Source: JBHYGK01 sp051859045
GTDB taxonomy: Bacteria > Pseudomonadota > Gammaproteobacteria > Xanthomonadales > Xanthomonadaceae
Assembly: GCA_051859045.1 (NCBI GenBank)
Contig: JBHYGK010000005.1
Location: 14,673 to 78,672 of the forward strand
Length of the DNA stretch: 64,000 nt
Direction: 5' to 3'
Shown here: positions 23,190 to 33,697 of the stretch, piece after piece
How the letters are laid out: each line of letters begins with the position of its first letter
Position numbering within the stretch: position 1 is the stretch's first letter
The notes under the pieces: model-generated
What the model was told of the DNA's origin: nothing
Databases searched by the model: none
Seen by the model: the letters and a program-made list of their open reading frames with translations, nothing else
Position numbers and translations under genes: made by a program

Positions 23190-24392
23190 ATGCGCCCGCT
23201 CCGCCCCGCCGCCGACCTCGATCCCGCCGCCGCCGCCGCGCCCCCGCGCGGCGGCGCCGACGCCGCCGTCCTCGAGGCCGCCTCGATGCCCGGCCAGCAC
23301 CCGCTGCTGGGCCTGGTCTACCTGGTGTTCGTGGCCCTGCCGCTGGTGTTCGCCCGCGACGTGGGCGCGACCCCGATCCTCGCCAGCGCGGCCGCGGTGC
23401 TGGCCTTCCTGCCGCTGTGGTTCGTGTTCGTGCGCGCCGCCACCACGCCGCGCACCCGCGCGGTGCTGATCGTGGCCTGCGCGCTGCTGGGGCACGCGCT
23501 GATCCCGTTCAACGTGGGCGGCAACACCTTCAGCATCTACGCGATGACCCTGGCGGCCGCCGTGTGGCCGGCCCGGCGTACCGTCGCCTGGAGCGTGGCG
23601 GTGTGGGCCGCGATGACGCTGCAGTTCGCCATCGTGATCCCCGACCTGCGCGTCGCGCTGGGCGTGGGCCTGGTGATCGCGCTCATTGGCGGCCTGGCGG
23701 TCGGAGGCATCCTGGCCGGCCGCGCCAAGGCCCGCCGCGACGCCGAGCTGCGCCTGAGCCAGGACGAGATCAAGCGCCTGGCCTCGCTGGCCGAGCGCGA
23801 GCGCATCGGCCGCGACCTGCACGACGTGCTGGGCCACACGCTGTCGCTGGTGGTGCTCAAGACCCAGCTCGCGCGCCGGCTGATGGCGCGCGACCAGGCC
23901 GCCGCCGAGGCCCAGCTGGCCGAGCTCGAGGGGGTGGCGCGCGACGCGCTGGCCCAGGTGCGCGAGGCCGTCACCGGCATCCGCGCGGCTGGCCTCGAGG
24001 CCGAGCTGGCCGCGGCGCGGCTGGCCCTGCTGGAGTCCGACATCCAGCTCGACCACCGCCTGCCCGCGCTGGCGGTGCCGGCCGAGGTGGAGGCCGCGTT
24101 CTCGCTGGCGCTGCGCGAGGCGGTGACGAATGTCCTGCGCCACGCCGGCGCGCGCCGCGTCGAGGTGGAGCTGGTGGCCACCGGCGAGCCCGGGCGCGGG
24201 GAGTGGGTGCTGGAGGTGCGCGACGACGGCCGCGGCGGGGCGCTGGAGCGCGCCGCCGGCCACGGCCTGCGCGGGATGGGCGAGCGCGTGGCCGCGCTGG
24301 GCGGCCGGCTCGAGGTCGACAGCCCGGCGGGCGAGGGCACCCGGCTGCGCTTCAGCGCGCCGCGCGGCCGCGCCATCGAGGCCGCGCCGTGA
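23190..24392 (+). CDS. DesK-family sensor histidine kinase
   Basis: A 400-aa membrane kinase. Five to six N-terminal transmembrane helices (about residues 40-185) are followed by a short coiled coil and the HisKA_3 domain, where the phospho-acceptor is in ERIGRDLHDVLGHTLS near residue 211. The ATPase domain has the N box REAVTNVLRHA and the G1 box VRDDGRGG, then GHGLRGMGERVAALGG. It starts only 4 nt after the amidohydrolase and overlaps the response regulator (GTGA). DesK-type sensors respond to membrane state; here the signal is unknown, and the target is probably the adjacent ABC exporter. Confidence 0.95.
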   Translation: MRPLRPAADLDPAAAAAPPRGGADAAVLEAASMPGQHPLLGLVYLVFVALPLVFARDVGATPILASAAAVLAFLPLWFVFVRAATTPRTRAVLIVACALLGHALIPFNVGGNTFSIYAMTLAAAVWPARRTVAWSVAVWAAMTLQFAIVIPDLRVALGVGLVIALIGGLAVGGILAGRAKARRDAELRLSQDEIKRLASLAERERIGRDLHDVLGHTLSLVVLKTQLARRLMARDQAAAEAQLAELEGVARDALAQVREAVTGIRAAGLEAELAAARLALLESDIQLDHRLPALAVPAEVEAAFSLALREAVTNVLRHAGARRVEVELVATGEPGRGEWVLEVRDDGRGGALERAAGHGLRGMGERVAALGGRLEVDSPAGEGTRLRFSAPRGRAIEAAP

Positions 24393-24991
24393 TCCGGCTG
24401 GTGCTGGCCGAGGACCAGGCCCTGGTGCGCGGCGCGCTGGCCGCGCTGCTGGGCCTGGAGGACGACCTGCAGGTGGTGGCCGCCTGCGCCGACGGCGAGG
24501 CCGCGTGGGCCGCGCTGCAGGCCCACGCCCCCGAACTGCTGGTGACCGACATCGAGATGCCCGGCCTGACCGGCCTGGAGCTGGCCGAGCGCGTGCGCGC
24601 CGCGGGCCTGGCTACGCGGGTGGTGATCGTCACCACCTTCGCGCGCGCGGGCTACCTGCGCCGGGCGCTGGACGCCGGCGTGCGCGGCTACCTGCTCAAG
24701 GACGCGCCCAGCGAGCAGCTGGCCGACGCGCTGCGCCAGGTGCACCGCGGCGGCCGGGTCATCGACCCGGCGCTGGCCGTGGCCGCCTGGGGCGAGGCCG
24801 ACCCGCTGAGCGAGCGCGAGCGCCAGGTGCTCCGGCTGGCCGGCGAGGGCGTGAAGAGCGCCGAGATCGGCGAGCGCCTGGGCCTCGGCCCCGGCACCGT
24901 GCGCAATTACCTGTCCGAGGCCATCGGCAAGCTGGGCGCGGCCAACCGGATCGAGGCCTACCGCCTGGCGCGCCAGAACGGCTGGCTGTAG
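24389..24991 (+). CDS. LuxR/NarL-family response regulator
   Basis: A 200-aa cognate regulator. The receiver domain begins IRLVLAEDQALVRGALAALL, with the phosphorylated Asp in LLVTDIEMPGLTG near residue 54 and Lys in YLLKDAP. The C-terminal LuxR helix-turn-helix is DPLSERERQVLRLAGEGVKSAEIGERLGL followed by GTVRNYLSEAIGKL. GTG start overlapping the kinase stop gives tight coupling. It likely controls the exporter/amidohydrolase genes just upstream. Confidence 0.96.
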   Translation: MIRLVLAEDQALVRGALAALLGLEDDLQVVAACADGEAAWAALQAHAPELLVTDIEMPGLTGLELAERVRAAGLATRVVIVTTFARAGYLRRALDAGVRGYLLKDAPSEQLADALRQVHRGGRVIDPALAVAAWGEADPLSERERQVLRLAGEGVKSAEIGERLGLGPGTVRNYLSEAIGKLGAANRIEAYRLARQNGWL

Positions 24992-25079
24992 CGGCCGGCG
25001 CGGGCGGGGCCGGGCCCGGATTCGCGCTGCGGCCCGCGGGCACGGATAATGCGCGCCCCCTGCGTCCCGGCCCCTCCCC

Positions 25080-26167
25080 TTGAAGAAGAGCGACTTCACC
25101 TTCGACCTGCCGCCCGAGCTGATCGCCCAGGCCCCGCTGCCCGAGCGCTCCGCGAGCCGGATGCTGGTCGTCCCCCCGCGCGCCGAGGGCGAGGCCGCCG
25201 ACGCGGGCTTCGTCGACGCCGGCGTGCGCGACCTGCCGGCGTGGCTCGAGCCCGGCGACCTGCTGGTGTTCAACGACACCCGGGTGATCCCGGCGCGGAT
25301 CTTCGGCAACAAGGCCACCGGCGGGCGCGTCGAGATCCTGGTGGAGCGCCTGCTGGGCGACCACGAGGCGCGCGTGCAGATGGGCGTGAGCAAGTCGCCC
25401 AAGCCCGGCATGACCATCCACCTCGACGCCGGCGGCGTGCTGACCGTGCTGGGCCGCGAGGAGTCGTTCTACCGCGTGCGCTTCGCGCCCTCGGCCAAGC
25501 ACGGCGATTCCACGCTGGAGAAGTTCCTGCTGCGCGCCGGCCGCCTGCCGCTGCCGCCCTACATCGAGCGCCTGCCGGGCGAGGACGACGCCGAGCGCTA
25601 CCAGACCGTGTTCGCGCGCGAGGTCGGCGCCGTGGCCGCGCCCACCGCCGGCCTGCACTTCGACCAGGCGCTGATCGAGGCCGTGCAGGCGCGCGGCGTC
25701 GGCATCGGGCACGTCACGCTGCACGTGGGCGCCGGGACCTTCCAGCCGGTGCGCGCGGAGCACCTGCACGAGCACCGCATGCACAGCGAGTGGCTCAACG
25801 TGGGCGCCGAGCTGGTGGAGCGCATCCGCGCCACCCGCGCCGCCGGCCACCGCGTGGTGGCGGTGGGCACCACGGTGGTGCGCGCGCTGGAGACCGCGTC
25901 GCTGGGGGGCGAGCTGCAGCCCTATGCCGGCGAGACCAGCATCTTCATCCACCCCGGCGTGCACGTGCGCAGCGTCGACGCGCTGCTGACCAACTTCCAC
26001 CTGCCCGAGAGCACGCTGCTGATGCTGGTGTCGGCGTTCTGCGGCCGCGAGCGCATCCTCGCCGCCTATGCCCACGCGGTGCGCCAGCGCTACCGCTTCT
26101 TCAGCTACGGCGACGCCATGCTGCTGTTCCCGACGCCGCACGCGGCCGCCCACGCGGAGGCCTCGGC

Positions 26168-26171
<4 letters not shown>
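25080..26171 (+). CDS. queA: S-adenosylmethionine:tRNA ribosyltransferase-isomerase
   Basis: Transfers and isomerises the ribosyl moiety of SAM to preQ1-modified tRNA, forming epoxyqueuosine. The 363-aa protein starts MKKSDFTFDLPPELIAQ from a TTG codon, with the motifs DLLVFNDTRVIPARIFG near residue 61, the insert typical of proteobacteria, VAAPTAGLHF near residue 184, HVTLHVGAGTFQPV and TNFHLPESTLLMLVSAF. No Shine-Dalgarno is seen before the TTG, but alternatives would lose conserved N-terminal residues. It overlaps tgt by ATGA. Confidence 0.97.
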
Positions 26172-27289
<1,118 letters not shown>

Positions 27290-27364
27290 GCCCCGGCCGG
27301 GCGGCGCCCGGCGCCGTCCCGGCCCGCGCGTCCGGGCGGTGGGGCAGGGGCTGGCGGGCTCTGG

Positions 27365-27370
27365 CATACT
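27365..27370 (+). promoter_or_regulatory. Candidate -10 for yajC (CATACT, TGG in front)
   Basis: TGG-CATACT lies 35 nt before the yajC ATG, allowing a leader of about 28 nt. It would separate the Sec genes from queA-tgt. No -35 recognised. Confidence 0.3.
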
Positions 27371-27404
27371 CGGCGGCCCGAACCACAGCCCCAGGTCCCG
27401 CCCC

Positions 27405-27743
27405 ATGTCCCTGCTCGACCTCCTGATCTCCCCCGCTCACGCCCAGGCCGCGGCCGCCGCCCAGCCCAGCCCGTACGGCTCGCTGGTCATGCTCGGCGTG
27501 TTCGTGGTGGTGTTCTTCTTCCTGATCATCCGCCCGCAGATGAAGCGCGCGAAGGAGCAGCGCGAGATGCTCTCCAAGCTCGCCAAGGGCGACGAAGTCG
27601 TCACCACCGGCGGCATCGCCGGGCGCATCGTCGAGCTGGGCGAGTCCTTCGTCGGCGTCGAGATCGCCGAGAACACCGTGGTGAAGCTGCAGAAGGGCGC
27701 CATCGGCGCCGTCCTGCCCAAGGGCACCCTCAAGGCCGCCTGA
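27405..27743 (+). CDS. yajC: Sec translocon accessory subunit YajC
   Basis: A small inner-membrane protein (112 aa) that associates with SecDF. One transmembrane helix (YGSLVMLGVFVVVFFFLIIRPQMKR, about residues 26-48) is followed by the conserved LAKGDEVVTTGGIAGRIVE domain. ATG 27405 gives the normal N-terminus ending in SPAHAQA. It is 119 nt before secD. Confidence 0.97.
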   Translation: MSLLDLLISPAHAQAAAAAQPSPYGSLVMLGVFVVVFFFLIIRPQMKRAKEQREMLSKLAKGDEVVTTGGIAGRIVELGESFVGVEIAENTVVKLQKGAIGAVLPKGTLKAA

Positions 27744-27862
27744 GCCGGCCGGCCCCGTCGCCCCGGCGTCGGCCGGGGCGCGCGCCGGGCTTGTGAAGCC
27801 TTCACGCCGTCCCCACCCGTCTAGCCGACCGGCCGCCCACGGCCGCACGGATCGAGTCAGCC

Positions 27863-29737
27863 ATGCTTGAGTTCGCCCGCTGGAAAGCCGCCGTCGCCGT
27901 CCTGATCCTCGTGGTCGCGGCGATCTGGTCCCTGCCCAACCTCTATCCGCAGGACGCCGCGGTGCAGATCATCGGCCTGCGCGGTCAGGCGGTCGACGCC
28001 GCGCTCGACACCCGCGTCGAGGGCCTGCTGGCCGAGGCCGGCATCGAGGCGAAGGACGTGGCCATCGACGGCACGGCCCTGCTGGTGCGCCTGGCCGACA
28101 CCAACGACCAGATCCGCGCGGCCGACCTGCTGCGGCCGGCGCTGGGCTCGGACTTCTCGGTGGCGCTCAACCTGGCCTCCACGGTCCCGGCCTGGCTCGA
28201 CGCCATCCGCGCCCGCCCGATGACGCTGGGCCTCGACCTGCAGGGCGGCGTGCACCTGCTGATGCAGGTCGACCGCGCGGCCGCGATCGAGAAGAAGGAG
28301 GTCGCGCTGGCCGAGGACGTGCGCGCGATCCTGCGCGACAACGACATCCAGGGCGCCGCGGTCACCGTCGACGCCAACGGCATGCGGGTCACCCTGCGCG
28401 ACCAGGCCGACACCGCCGAGGTGCGCGGCCGCATCGCCCGCCAGCTGCCGCAGATCACGCTCGACCCGGCCGACCCCGACCAGAACGTGGTCATCGGCCA
28501 CCTCACCGAGGCCGAGATCGCGCGCATCGTCCGCGAGGCGGTCGACACCAACATCTCCACGCTGCGCACCCGCATCAACTCCATCGGCGTCGCCGAGCCG
28601 GTCATCACCCGCCAGGGCGAGGACCGCATCGTCGTGCAGCTGCCGGGCATCCAGGACTCGGCGCTGGCGCTGCGCATCCTCGGCTCCACGGCCACGCTGG
28701 AGTTCCGCCCGGTCATCGACAACCCCGGCCAGGACCTGCAGGCCATGCTGCGCAACGGCACCGTGCCGCCGGACGCGCGCGTGTACTACGAGCGCAACCC
28801 CACCGGCGGCGCGCCGATCCCGATCCTGCTCTCCAAGCGCCTGACGGTGTCGGGCGACCAGCTCACCAACGCCACCGCCACCATGTCCGACAACGGCACC
28901 CCGGCGGTCAGCATCACGCTGAACTCGGCCGGCGGCGACCGCATGTTCGAGTTCACCCGCGAGAACGTCGGCAAGCGCCAGGCCGTGGTGTTCGTCGAGC
29001 GCGTGCCGGTGGTGCGGGTGGTCGACGGCGTCGAGGTGCGCAGCTCGCGCCAGACCGAGGAGGTCATCTCGGCCGCCACCATCCGCGGCGTGTTCGGCAG
29101 CCGCTTCGAGACCTCCGGCCTGCGTTCGCCCGAGGAGGCCTCCGAGCTGGCGATGCTGCTGCGCGCCGGCGCCCTGGCCGCGCCGATGGACATCGTGGCC
29201 GAGCGCGTCATCGGCCCGAGCCTCGGCGCGCAGAACATCGAGAACGGCTGGAAGGCCGTGACCTTCTCGTTCCTGTTCGTGCTGGCGTTCTTCCTCGTGT
29301 ACTACCGCACCTTCGGCCTGATCACCAACCTCGCGCTGCTGTTCAACCTGCTGCTGGTGGTCGCGGTGATGTCGATCCTCGGCGCCACCCTCACGCTGCC
29401 CGGCCTGGCCGGCATCGCGCTGACGGTGGGCATGTCGGTGGACGCGAACGTGCTGATCAACGAGCGCATCCGCGACGAGCTGCGCGCCGGGCTCAAGCCG
29501 CTGGCGGCCATCCGCGAGGGCTACGAGAAGGCCTCGGGCACGATCTTCGACTCCAACATGACCGCGCTGCTCGCCGGCGTGGCGCTGTACATCTTCGGCA
29601 CCGGCCCCATCCAGGGCTTCGCGGTGTCGCTGGTCGTCGGCATCCTGACCTCGGTGTACACCGCGACCACCGTGTCGCGCGGCATCGCCACCCTCATCTA
29701 TGGTCGCCGGCGCAAGCTCGAGCGGATCTGGATCTGA
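27863..29737 (+). CDS. secD: Protein translocase subunit SecD
   Basis: An RND-type subunit that uses proton flow to pull proteins through SecYEG. The 624-aa protein has an N-terminal helix, a large P1 periplasmic domain beginning near GLDLQGGVHLLMQVD (residue 124), the P1 head, and five C-terminal helices with VGMSVDANVLINERIRDEL near residue 521, which contains the conserved Asp of the proton path. Length and layout match E. coli SecD. It is 13 nt before secF. Confidence 0.98.
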   Translation: MLEFARWKAAVAVLILVVAAIWSLPNLYPQDAAVQIIGLRGQAVDAALDTRVEGLLAEAGIEAKDVAIDGTALLVRLADTNDQIRAADLLRPALGSDFSVALNLASTVPAWLDAIRARPMTLGLDLQGGVHLLMQVDRAAAIEKKEVALAEDVRAILRDNDIQGAAVTVDANGMRVTLRDQADTAEVRGRIARQLPQITLDPADPDQNVVIGHLTEAEIARIVREAVDTNISTLRTRINSIGVAEPVITRQGEDRIVVQLPGIQDSALALRILGSTATLEFRPVIDNPGQDLQAMLRNGTVPPDARVYYERNPTGGAPIPILLSKRLTVSGDQLTNATATMSDNGTPAVSITLNSAGGDRMFEFTRENVGKRQAVVFVERVPVVRVVDGVEVRSSRQTEEVISAATIRGVFGSRFETSGLRSPEEASELAMLLRAGALAAPMDIVAERVIGPSLGAQNIENGWKAVTFSFLFVLAFFLVYYRTFGLITNLALLFNLLLVVAVMSILGATLTLPGLAGIALTVGMSVDANVLINERIRDELRAGLKPLAAIREGYEKASGTIFDSNMTALLAGVALYIFGTGPIQGFAVSLVVGILTSVYTATTVSRGIATLIYGRRRKLERIWI

Positions 29738-29750
29738 CCCGGAGCCGACC

Positions 29751-30710
29751 GTGAAGTTCTTCACCCTCATCCCGAACAACACCTCGATCCCGTTCATGGC
29801 CCTGCGCCATGCCGCGCTGGTCATGGTGGTCACCCTGATCCTCGGCTCCTTCGCCCTGCTGGCCACGCGCGGCCTGAACTTCGCGCTGGACTTCACCGGC
29901 GGCACCGTCGCCGAGCTGCGCTTCGAGCACCCGATCGACCTCGACCAGGCCCGCGAGGCGCTGGCCGAGGCCGGCTACCCCAGCGCGGTGGTGCAGTCCT
30001 TCGGCTCCGACGCCGAGGTGATGGTCCGCCTGCAGCCCCGCGAGGGCGAGGGCGCGGCCGCGGCCAACGCGCAGCAGACCGGCGGCGCGATCCTCGACAT
30101 CGTCCAGGTCGACGGCAACCCGGGCGTCGTGGTCGACAGCGACTTCGTCAGCGCGCAGTTCGGCCGCGAGCTGGCCGAGAAGGGCCTGCTGGCGGTGGTG
30201 TTCGTGGCGCTGGGCTTCGGCGTCTACATCATCAGCCGCTTCGAGTGGAAGTTCGCGGTCGCCGCGATCATCACCACGCTGTTCGACGTGGTGCTCACCA
30301 CCGCGCTGTTCTCGGCGATGCAGTGGGAGTTCGACCTGGCCGTGCTGGCCGGCGTGCTCTCGGTGATGGGCTTCTCGATCAACGACACCATCGTGATCTT
30401 CGACCGCGTCCGCGAGAGCTTCCGCAGCAAGCACGACGACGGCCCGGTCTCGGTGCTCAACCGCGCCATCAACCAGACCCTCTCGCGCACCGTGATCACC
30501 TCGGTGGTGGCGTTCCTGACCATGTACGCGCTGTTCCTCTACGGCGGCCCCTCGCTCGAGGGCATGGCCAAGGCGCAGATGTTCGGCATCGTGATCGGCA
30601 CGCTGTCCTCGATCGTGGTGGCCTGCCCGCTGCTGTGGGCCTTCGGCATCCAGAAGCAGGACCTGGCCCTGCGCCCGACCGTCGACCCCGAGCTCGACCG
30701 CCGGCCCTGA
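29751..30710 (+). CDS. secF: Protein translocase subunit SecF
   Basis: Partner of SecD, 319 aa with six helices. The motifs ALDFTGGTVAELRF near residue 45, LGFGVYIISRFEWKFAVAAI and GFSINDTIVIFDRVRESFR (about residue 220) are characteristic. Start is GTG at 29751 with CGGAG about 8 nt before. The transcript ends at the perfect hairpin at 30751. Confidence 0.98.
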   Translation: MKFFTLIPNNTSIPFMALRHAALVMVVTLILGSFALLATRGLNFALDFTGGTVAELRFEHPIDLDQAREALAEAGYPSAVVQSFGSDAEVMVRLQPREGEGAAAANAQQTGGAILDIVQVDGNPGVVVDSDFVSAQFGRELAEKGLLAVVFVALGFGVYIISRFEWKFAVAAIITTLFDVVLTTALFSAMQWEFDLAVLAGVLSVMGFSINDTIVIFDRVRESFRSKHDDGPVSVLNRAINQTLSRTVITSVVAFLTMYALFLYGGPSLEGMAKAQMFGIVIGTLSSIVVACPLLWAFGIQKQDLALRPTVDPELDRRP

Positions 30711-30750
30711 GCCCGGCGGCGCCCGGCCAGGCCGGGCGCGCGGCGGAAAC

Positions 30751-30780
30751 GAAGAAGGCCCGCGCGAGCGGGCCTTCTTC
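30751..30780. terminator. Perfect bidirectional terminator hairpin between secF and suhB
   Basis: A 13-bp perfect stem (30751-30763 with 30768-30780) capped by a GCGA tetraloop. The stem carries a GAAGAA/TTCTTC base, giving a U-rich 3' side in both directions. It serves the convergent secF (plus) and suhB (minus) genes. Confidence 0.85.
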
Positions 30781-30818
30781 ATGTCCGGGCCCCGGAGGGC
30801 GGGGCGGGCGCGCGCGCC

Positions 30819-31649
30819 TCAGAGGCGCGCGTCCTCGTCGCTCTTCCAGTCGAACGACGCGGCGTAGCCGGTGTCGACGATGACCTTCTGCAGCATCTCG
30901 CTGAGCTTGAGGCTGCCGGCCACCACCTGGCCGCCGTCGAGCAGCTGCTCGCCGCGGCCCTTGAAGTCGCAGACCCGGCCGCCGGCCTCGCGCACCAGCA
31001 GGATGCCGGCGGCGATGTCCCAGGGCTTCACGCCGGCCTCGAAGTAGGCGTCGGTGCGGCTGCAGGCCACGTAGGCCAGGTCGAGCGCGGCGGAGCCGGT
31101 GCGGCGCACGTCCTCGGCGGTCTCGAGCAGGGCCTCGATGGTCTTGAGCTGGGGCCTGATGCGCTTGCGCTCGCGCGGGGCGAAGCCGGTGGTGATCATC
31201 GCGCCGTGCAGGTCGCGGCGCTCGCCGATGCGGATCTTCTTGTCGTTGAGCAGCGCGCCCGAGCCCTTGGAGGCCGAGAAGATGTCGTTGCGGATCGGGT
31301 CGTAGACCACCGCGTGGATCGGCTCGCCGCCCTCGACCATCGCGATCGACACGCAGAAGTGCGGGAAGCCGCGCAGGAAGTTGGACGTGCCGTCGAGCGG
31401 GTCGATGACGAAGGTGGTGCGGGCGCGGTGGCTCAGGCCCGACTCCTCGCCGAGGAAGGCGGCCTCGGGGAAGGCGCGGCGGAGCTCGCGGATGATCTCC
31501 TTCTCCGCCAGGGCGTCGACCTCGCTGGCATAATCCAGCCGCGCCTTCTCGACGACGTTGAGGCTGTCGAGCTTGGCCATGTGGCGGAGGATCACGTTGC
31601 CGGCCAGGCGCGCGGCCTTGACCATGATGTTGACTGCAGGCTTCTGCAT
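30819..31649 (-). CDS. suhB: Inositol-phosphate phosphatase family protein SuhB
   Basis: A Mg-dependent phosphatase fold of 276 aa; in E. coli SuhB also acts in rRNA antitermination complexes. Metal-binding motifs: GEESG near residue 68, FVIDPLDGTSNFLRGFPHF near residue 80, and the C-terminal KPWDIAAGILLVREAGG near residue 208. The N-terminus MQKPAVNIMVKAARLAGN is typical for SuhB. Probable extended -10 at 31716. It is divergent from trmJ. Confidence 0.96.
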   Translation of the reverse strand: MQKPAVNIMVKAARLAGNVILRHMAKLDSLNVVEKARLDYASEVDALAEKEIIRELRRAFPEAAFLGEESGLSHRARTTFVIDPLDGTSNFLRGFPHFCVSIAMVEGGEPIHAVVYDPIRNDIFSASKGSGALLNDKKIRIGERRDLHGAMITTGFAPRERKRIRPQLKTIEALLETAEDVRRTGSAALDLAYVACSRTDAYFEAGVKPWDIAAGILLVREAGGRVCDFKGRGEQLLDGGQVVAGSLKLSEMLQKVIVDTGYAASFDWKSDEDARL

Positions 31650-31715
31650 GCGCTCACCGCACCCGGGGGAAGGGAAAAGAACGAGCCGGCGGCGCTCGGG
31701 CCCCGGGGGGCGCGG

Positions 31716-31724
31716 AGTCTAGCA
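31716..31724 (-). promoter_or_regulatory. Candidate extended -10 for suhB (TGCTAGACT)
   Basis: Minus-strand TGC-TAGACT, 67 nt upstream of suhB, the same shape as before the M13 peptidase at 48575. It is the only AT-containing patch in the 31650-31824 gap. Confidence 0.45.
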
Positions 31725-31824
31725 TCGCGGCGGCCGCGGCGCCTCCCATTTCCCGCGGACCGGCCCCCGGCCGCCGCCTCCCGGCCCCGGCCGGCCCCGC
31801 CCCAGACCCAGCCCGAGACCCCGC

Positions 31825-32604
31825 ATGAGCACCCCCCACGACACCCCCGGCGCCGCCCCGATCGACATCGTCCTGGTCGGCACCCAGCACCCCGGCAACC
31901 TCGGCGCGGCGGCGCGCGCGATCAAGACCATGGGCCTGCCCCGGCTGGTGCTGGTGGCCCCGGAGCACCCGGTCGACCATCCCGACGCCCTCGCCATGGC
32001 CGCCGGCGCCGACGACCGCCTGGCCGCGGCCCGGGTCGTGGCCAGCGTCGAAGAGGCCGTGTCCGAGGCGGTCTTCGTGCTCGGCTGCACCGCCCGCAGC
32101 CGGACCGTCCCGCTGCCCGAGCTGAGCCCCCGCGAGGCCGCGGCCCGCCTGCTCGAGGCCGCGCCCGCCGGCCGGGTGGCCCTGCTGTTCGGCCGCGAGC
32201 GCACCGGCCTGACCAACGACGAGCTGCAGCGCTGCCACGCCGCGGTGCACATCCCGGCCGACCCGGCCTTCAGCTCGCTCAACCTCGCCGCCTCGGTGCA
32301 GGTGATGGCCTACGAGCTGCGGGTGGCCCTGCTCGAGGCTGGGCTGGTCCCGCCGCGGCCGGCGCCCCCGGCGCTGGACGAGGCCGAGCCGCCGGCCACC
32401 CAGGGCCAGCTCGAGGGCATGTTCGGGCACTTCGCCGAGGCGCTGGACGACATCGACTTCCACAAGGGCCGCGCGCCGGAGATGAGCCTGCAGCGGCTGC
32501 GCCGGCTGTTCCTGCGCGCCGGGCTCGACGCGCGCGAGGTCCGGCTGCTGCGCGGCATCCTCTCCGACGCCCAGCGCATGGCCCGGCTGGCCCGCGGCGG
32601 GTGA
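31825..32604 (+). CDS. trmJ: tRNA (cytidine/uridine-2'-O-)-methyltransferase TrmJ
   Basis: A SPOUT-class enzyme that 2'-O-methylates position 32 in the tRNA anticodon loop. The N-terminal knotted domain shows IVLVGTQHPGNLGAAARAIKTMG near residue 16, ALLFGRERTGLTNDEL near residue 124 and FSSLNLAASVQVMAYELR near residue 150, the three SpoU motifs. The C-terminal helical part (LDDIDFHKGRAPEMSLQRLRRLFLRAGL) is the TrmJ-type tail. 259 aa is normal. Confidence 0.96.
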   Translation: MSTPHDTPGAAPIDIVLVGTQHPGNLGAAARAIKTMGLPRLVLVAPEHPVDHPDALAMAAGADDRLAAARVVASVEEAVSEAVFVLGCTARSRTVPLPELSPREAAARLLEAAPAGRVALLFGRERTGLTNDELQRCHAAVHIPADPAFSSLNLAASVQVMAYELRVALLEAGLVPPRPAPPALDEAEPPATQGQLEGMFGHFAEALDDIDFHKGRAPEMSLQRLRRLFLRAGLDAREVRLLRGILSDAQRMARLARGG

Positions 32605-32719
32605 GTCCGGTGCTGGGCGGGTGGGAGCGATTCTTGTATCGTCCCGTCTCCAGCCGACCCCCTGGCGTCACCGCGCCGGCGGCGTCGCGCGCGGCCCTGC
32701 TTCCAGCCCCGTGAGGCCC

Positions 32720-33697
32720 GTGACCATCCATTCCCGCCCCGCCGCCGAGCGTCCGCGTCCAGGCCGTGGCCTCCGTGCCCGGCTGTCCGCGCCGCTGCTG
32801 TCGCTGCTGCTGGGCCTGGCCGCCACCCTGGGCGCCGCCGCGCCCGCGGCGGCCGACCCCGGCGTGCTGGTGCTGGGCCGGATCAGCGACGACCCGCGCG
32901 CCCACCACGACCAGCTGCAGGCCCTGCTCGACTACGTGGTGCCGCGGATGCGCGACGTGGGCATCCGCGAGGGCCGCGTGCTGATGGCCCGCGACCCCGC
33001 GCAGATGCAGAGCTACATGCGCCGCGGCCGGGTCGACTGGGTCACCGAGACCGCCAGTATGGGCATGATCCTGGCCGACCGCGCCGGGGCCGAGCCGCTG
33101 GTGCTCACCGAGCGCGGCGGCTCCAGCAGTTACCGCACCGTGTTCTTCGCCCGCCGCGATGCCGGCATCACCAGCCTGGCCGACCTGCCGGGGCGCAGCA
33201 TCGCGATGCAGAACCCGTCCTCCACCAGCGCCTACTTCGTGCCCATGCTCGAGCTGCTCGACGCCGGGCACCGGCCGCTGCTGATGCTCTCGCCCGAGGA
33301 CCGCCCGCAGGCGGGCGAGGTGGGCTACGTGTTCGCCCGCACCGAGATCAACATCGCCACCTGGGTGCACAAGCGGCTGGTCGACGTCGGCGCCATGAGC
33401 GAGCTCGACTGGGCCCAGCTCGAGCGCATGCCCGAGAGCTTCCGCGCCGACATGCAGGTCATCCACGCCAGCGAGCCGGTGCCGCGCGCGATGGAGCTGG
33501 TGCGGCCCGACCTCGACCCGGTGGTCCGCGCGCGCCTGCGCGAGGTGCTGCTCGACGCCGCCGGCGACCCCGAGGCCGGCGACGCGCTGCGCGCCTTCTT
33601 CCGCACCACCCGCTTCCTGCCGATCGACGACGCCACCGGCCGCGGCCTCGAGCGCCTGCGCGAGGGCGCGCGCCGGGTCCGCCTGGAGGTGGAGTGA
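32720..33697 (+). CDS. PhnD-like periplasmic binding protein coupled to a c-di-GMP receptor
   Basis: A 325-aa protein with a Sec signal peptide (LSLLLGLAATLGAAAPAAA). The mature part resembles the phosphate/phosphite/phosphonate substrate-binding family: VLGRISDDPRAHHDQLQALLDYV, GRVDWVTETASMGM, SSYRTVFFARRDAGITSLADLPGRSIAMQNPSSTSAYF, then two lobes up to FFRTTRFLPID. There are no ABC ATPase or permease genes nearby. The stop overlaps the start of the GGDEF/EAL gene, so it more likely acts as a ligand-binding sensor subunit than as a transporter component. GTG 32720 is chosen; GTG 32711 is in frame. Ligand unknown. Confidence 0.88.
   Translation: MTIHSRPAAERPRPGRGLRARLSAPLLSLLLGLAATLGAAAPAAADPGVLVLGRISDDPRAHHDQLQALLDYVVPRMRDVGIREGRVLMARDPAQMQSYMRRGRVDWVTETASMGMILADRAGAEPLVLTERGGSSSYRTVFFARRDAGITSLADLPGRSIAMQNPSSTSAYFVPMLELLDAGHRPLLMLSPEDRPQAGEVGYVFARTEINIATWVHKRLVDVGAMSELDWAQLERMPESFRADMQVIHASEPVPRAMELVRPDLDPVVRARLREVLLDAAGDPEAGDALRAFFRTTRFLPIDDATGRGLERLREGARRVRLEVE

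Noticed and set aside
27759..27780. 9-bp hairpin after yajC considered as a terminator
   Set aside because: No T-tract, and yajC-secD are normally co-transcribed; GC-rich hairpins of this size are common by chance here.
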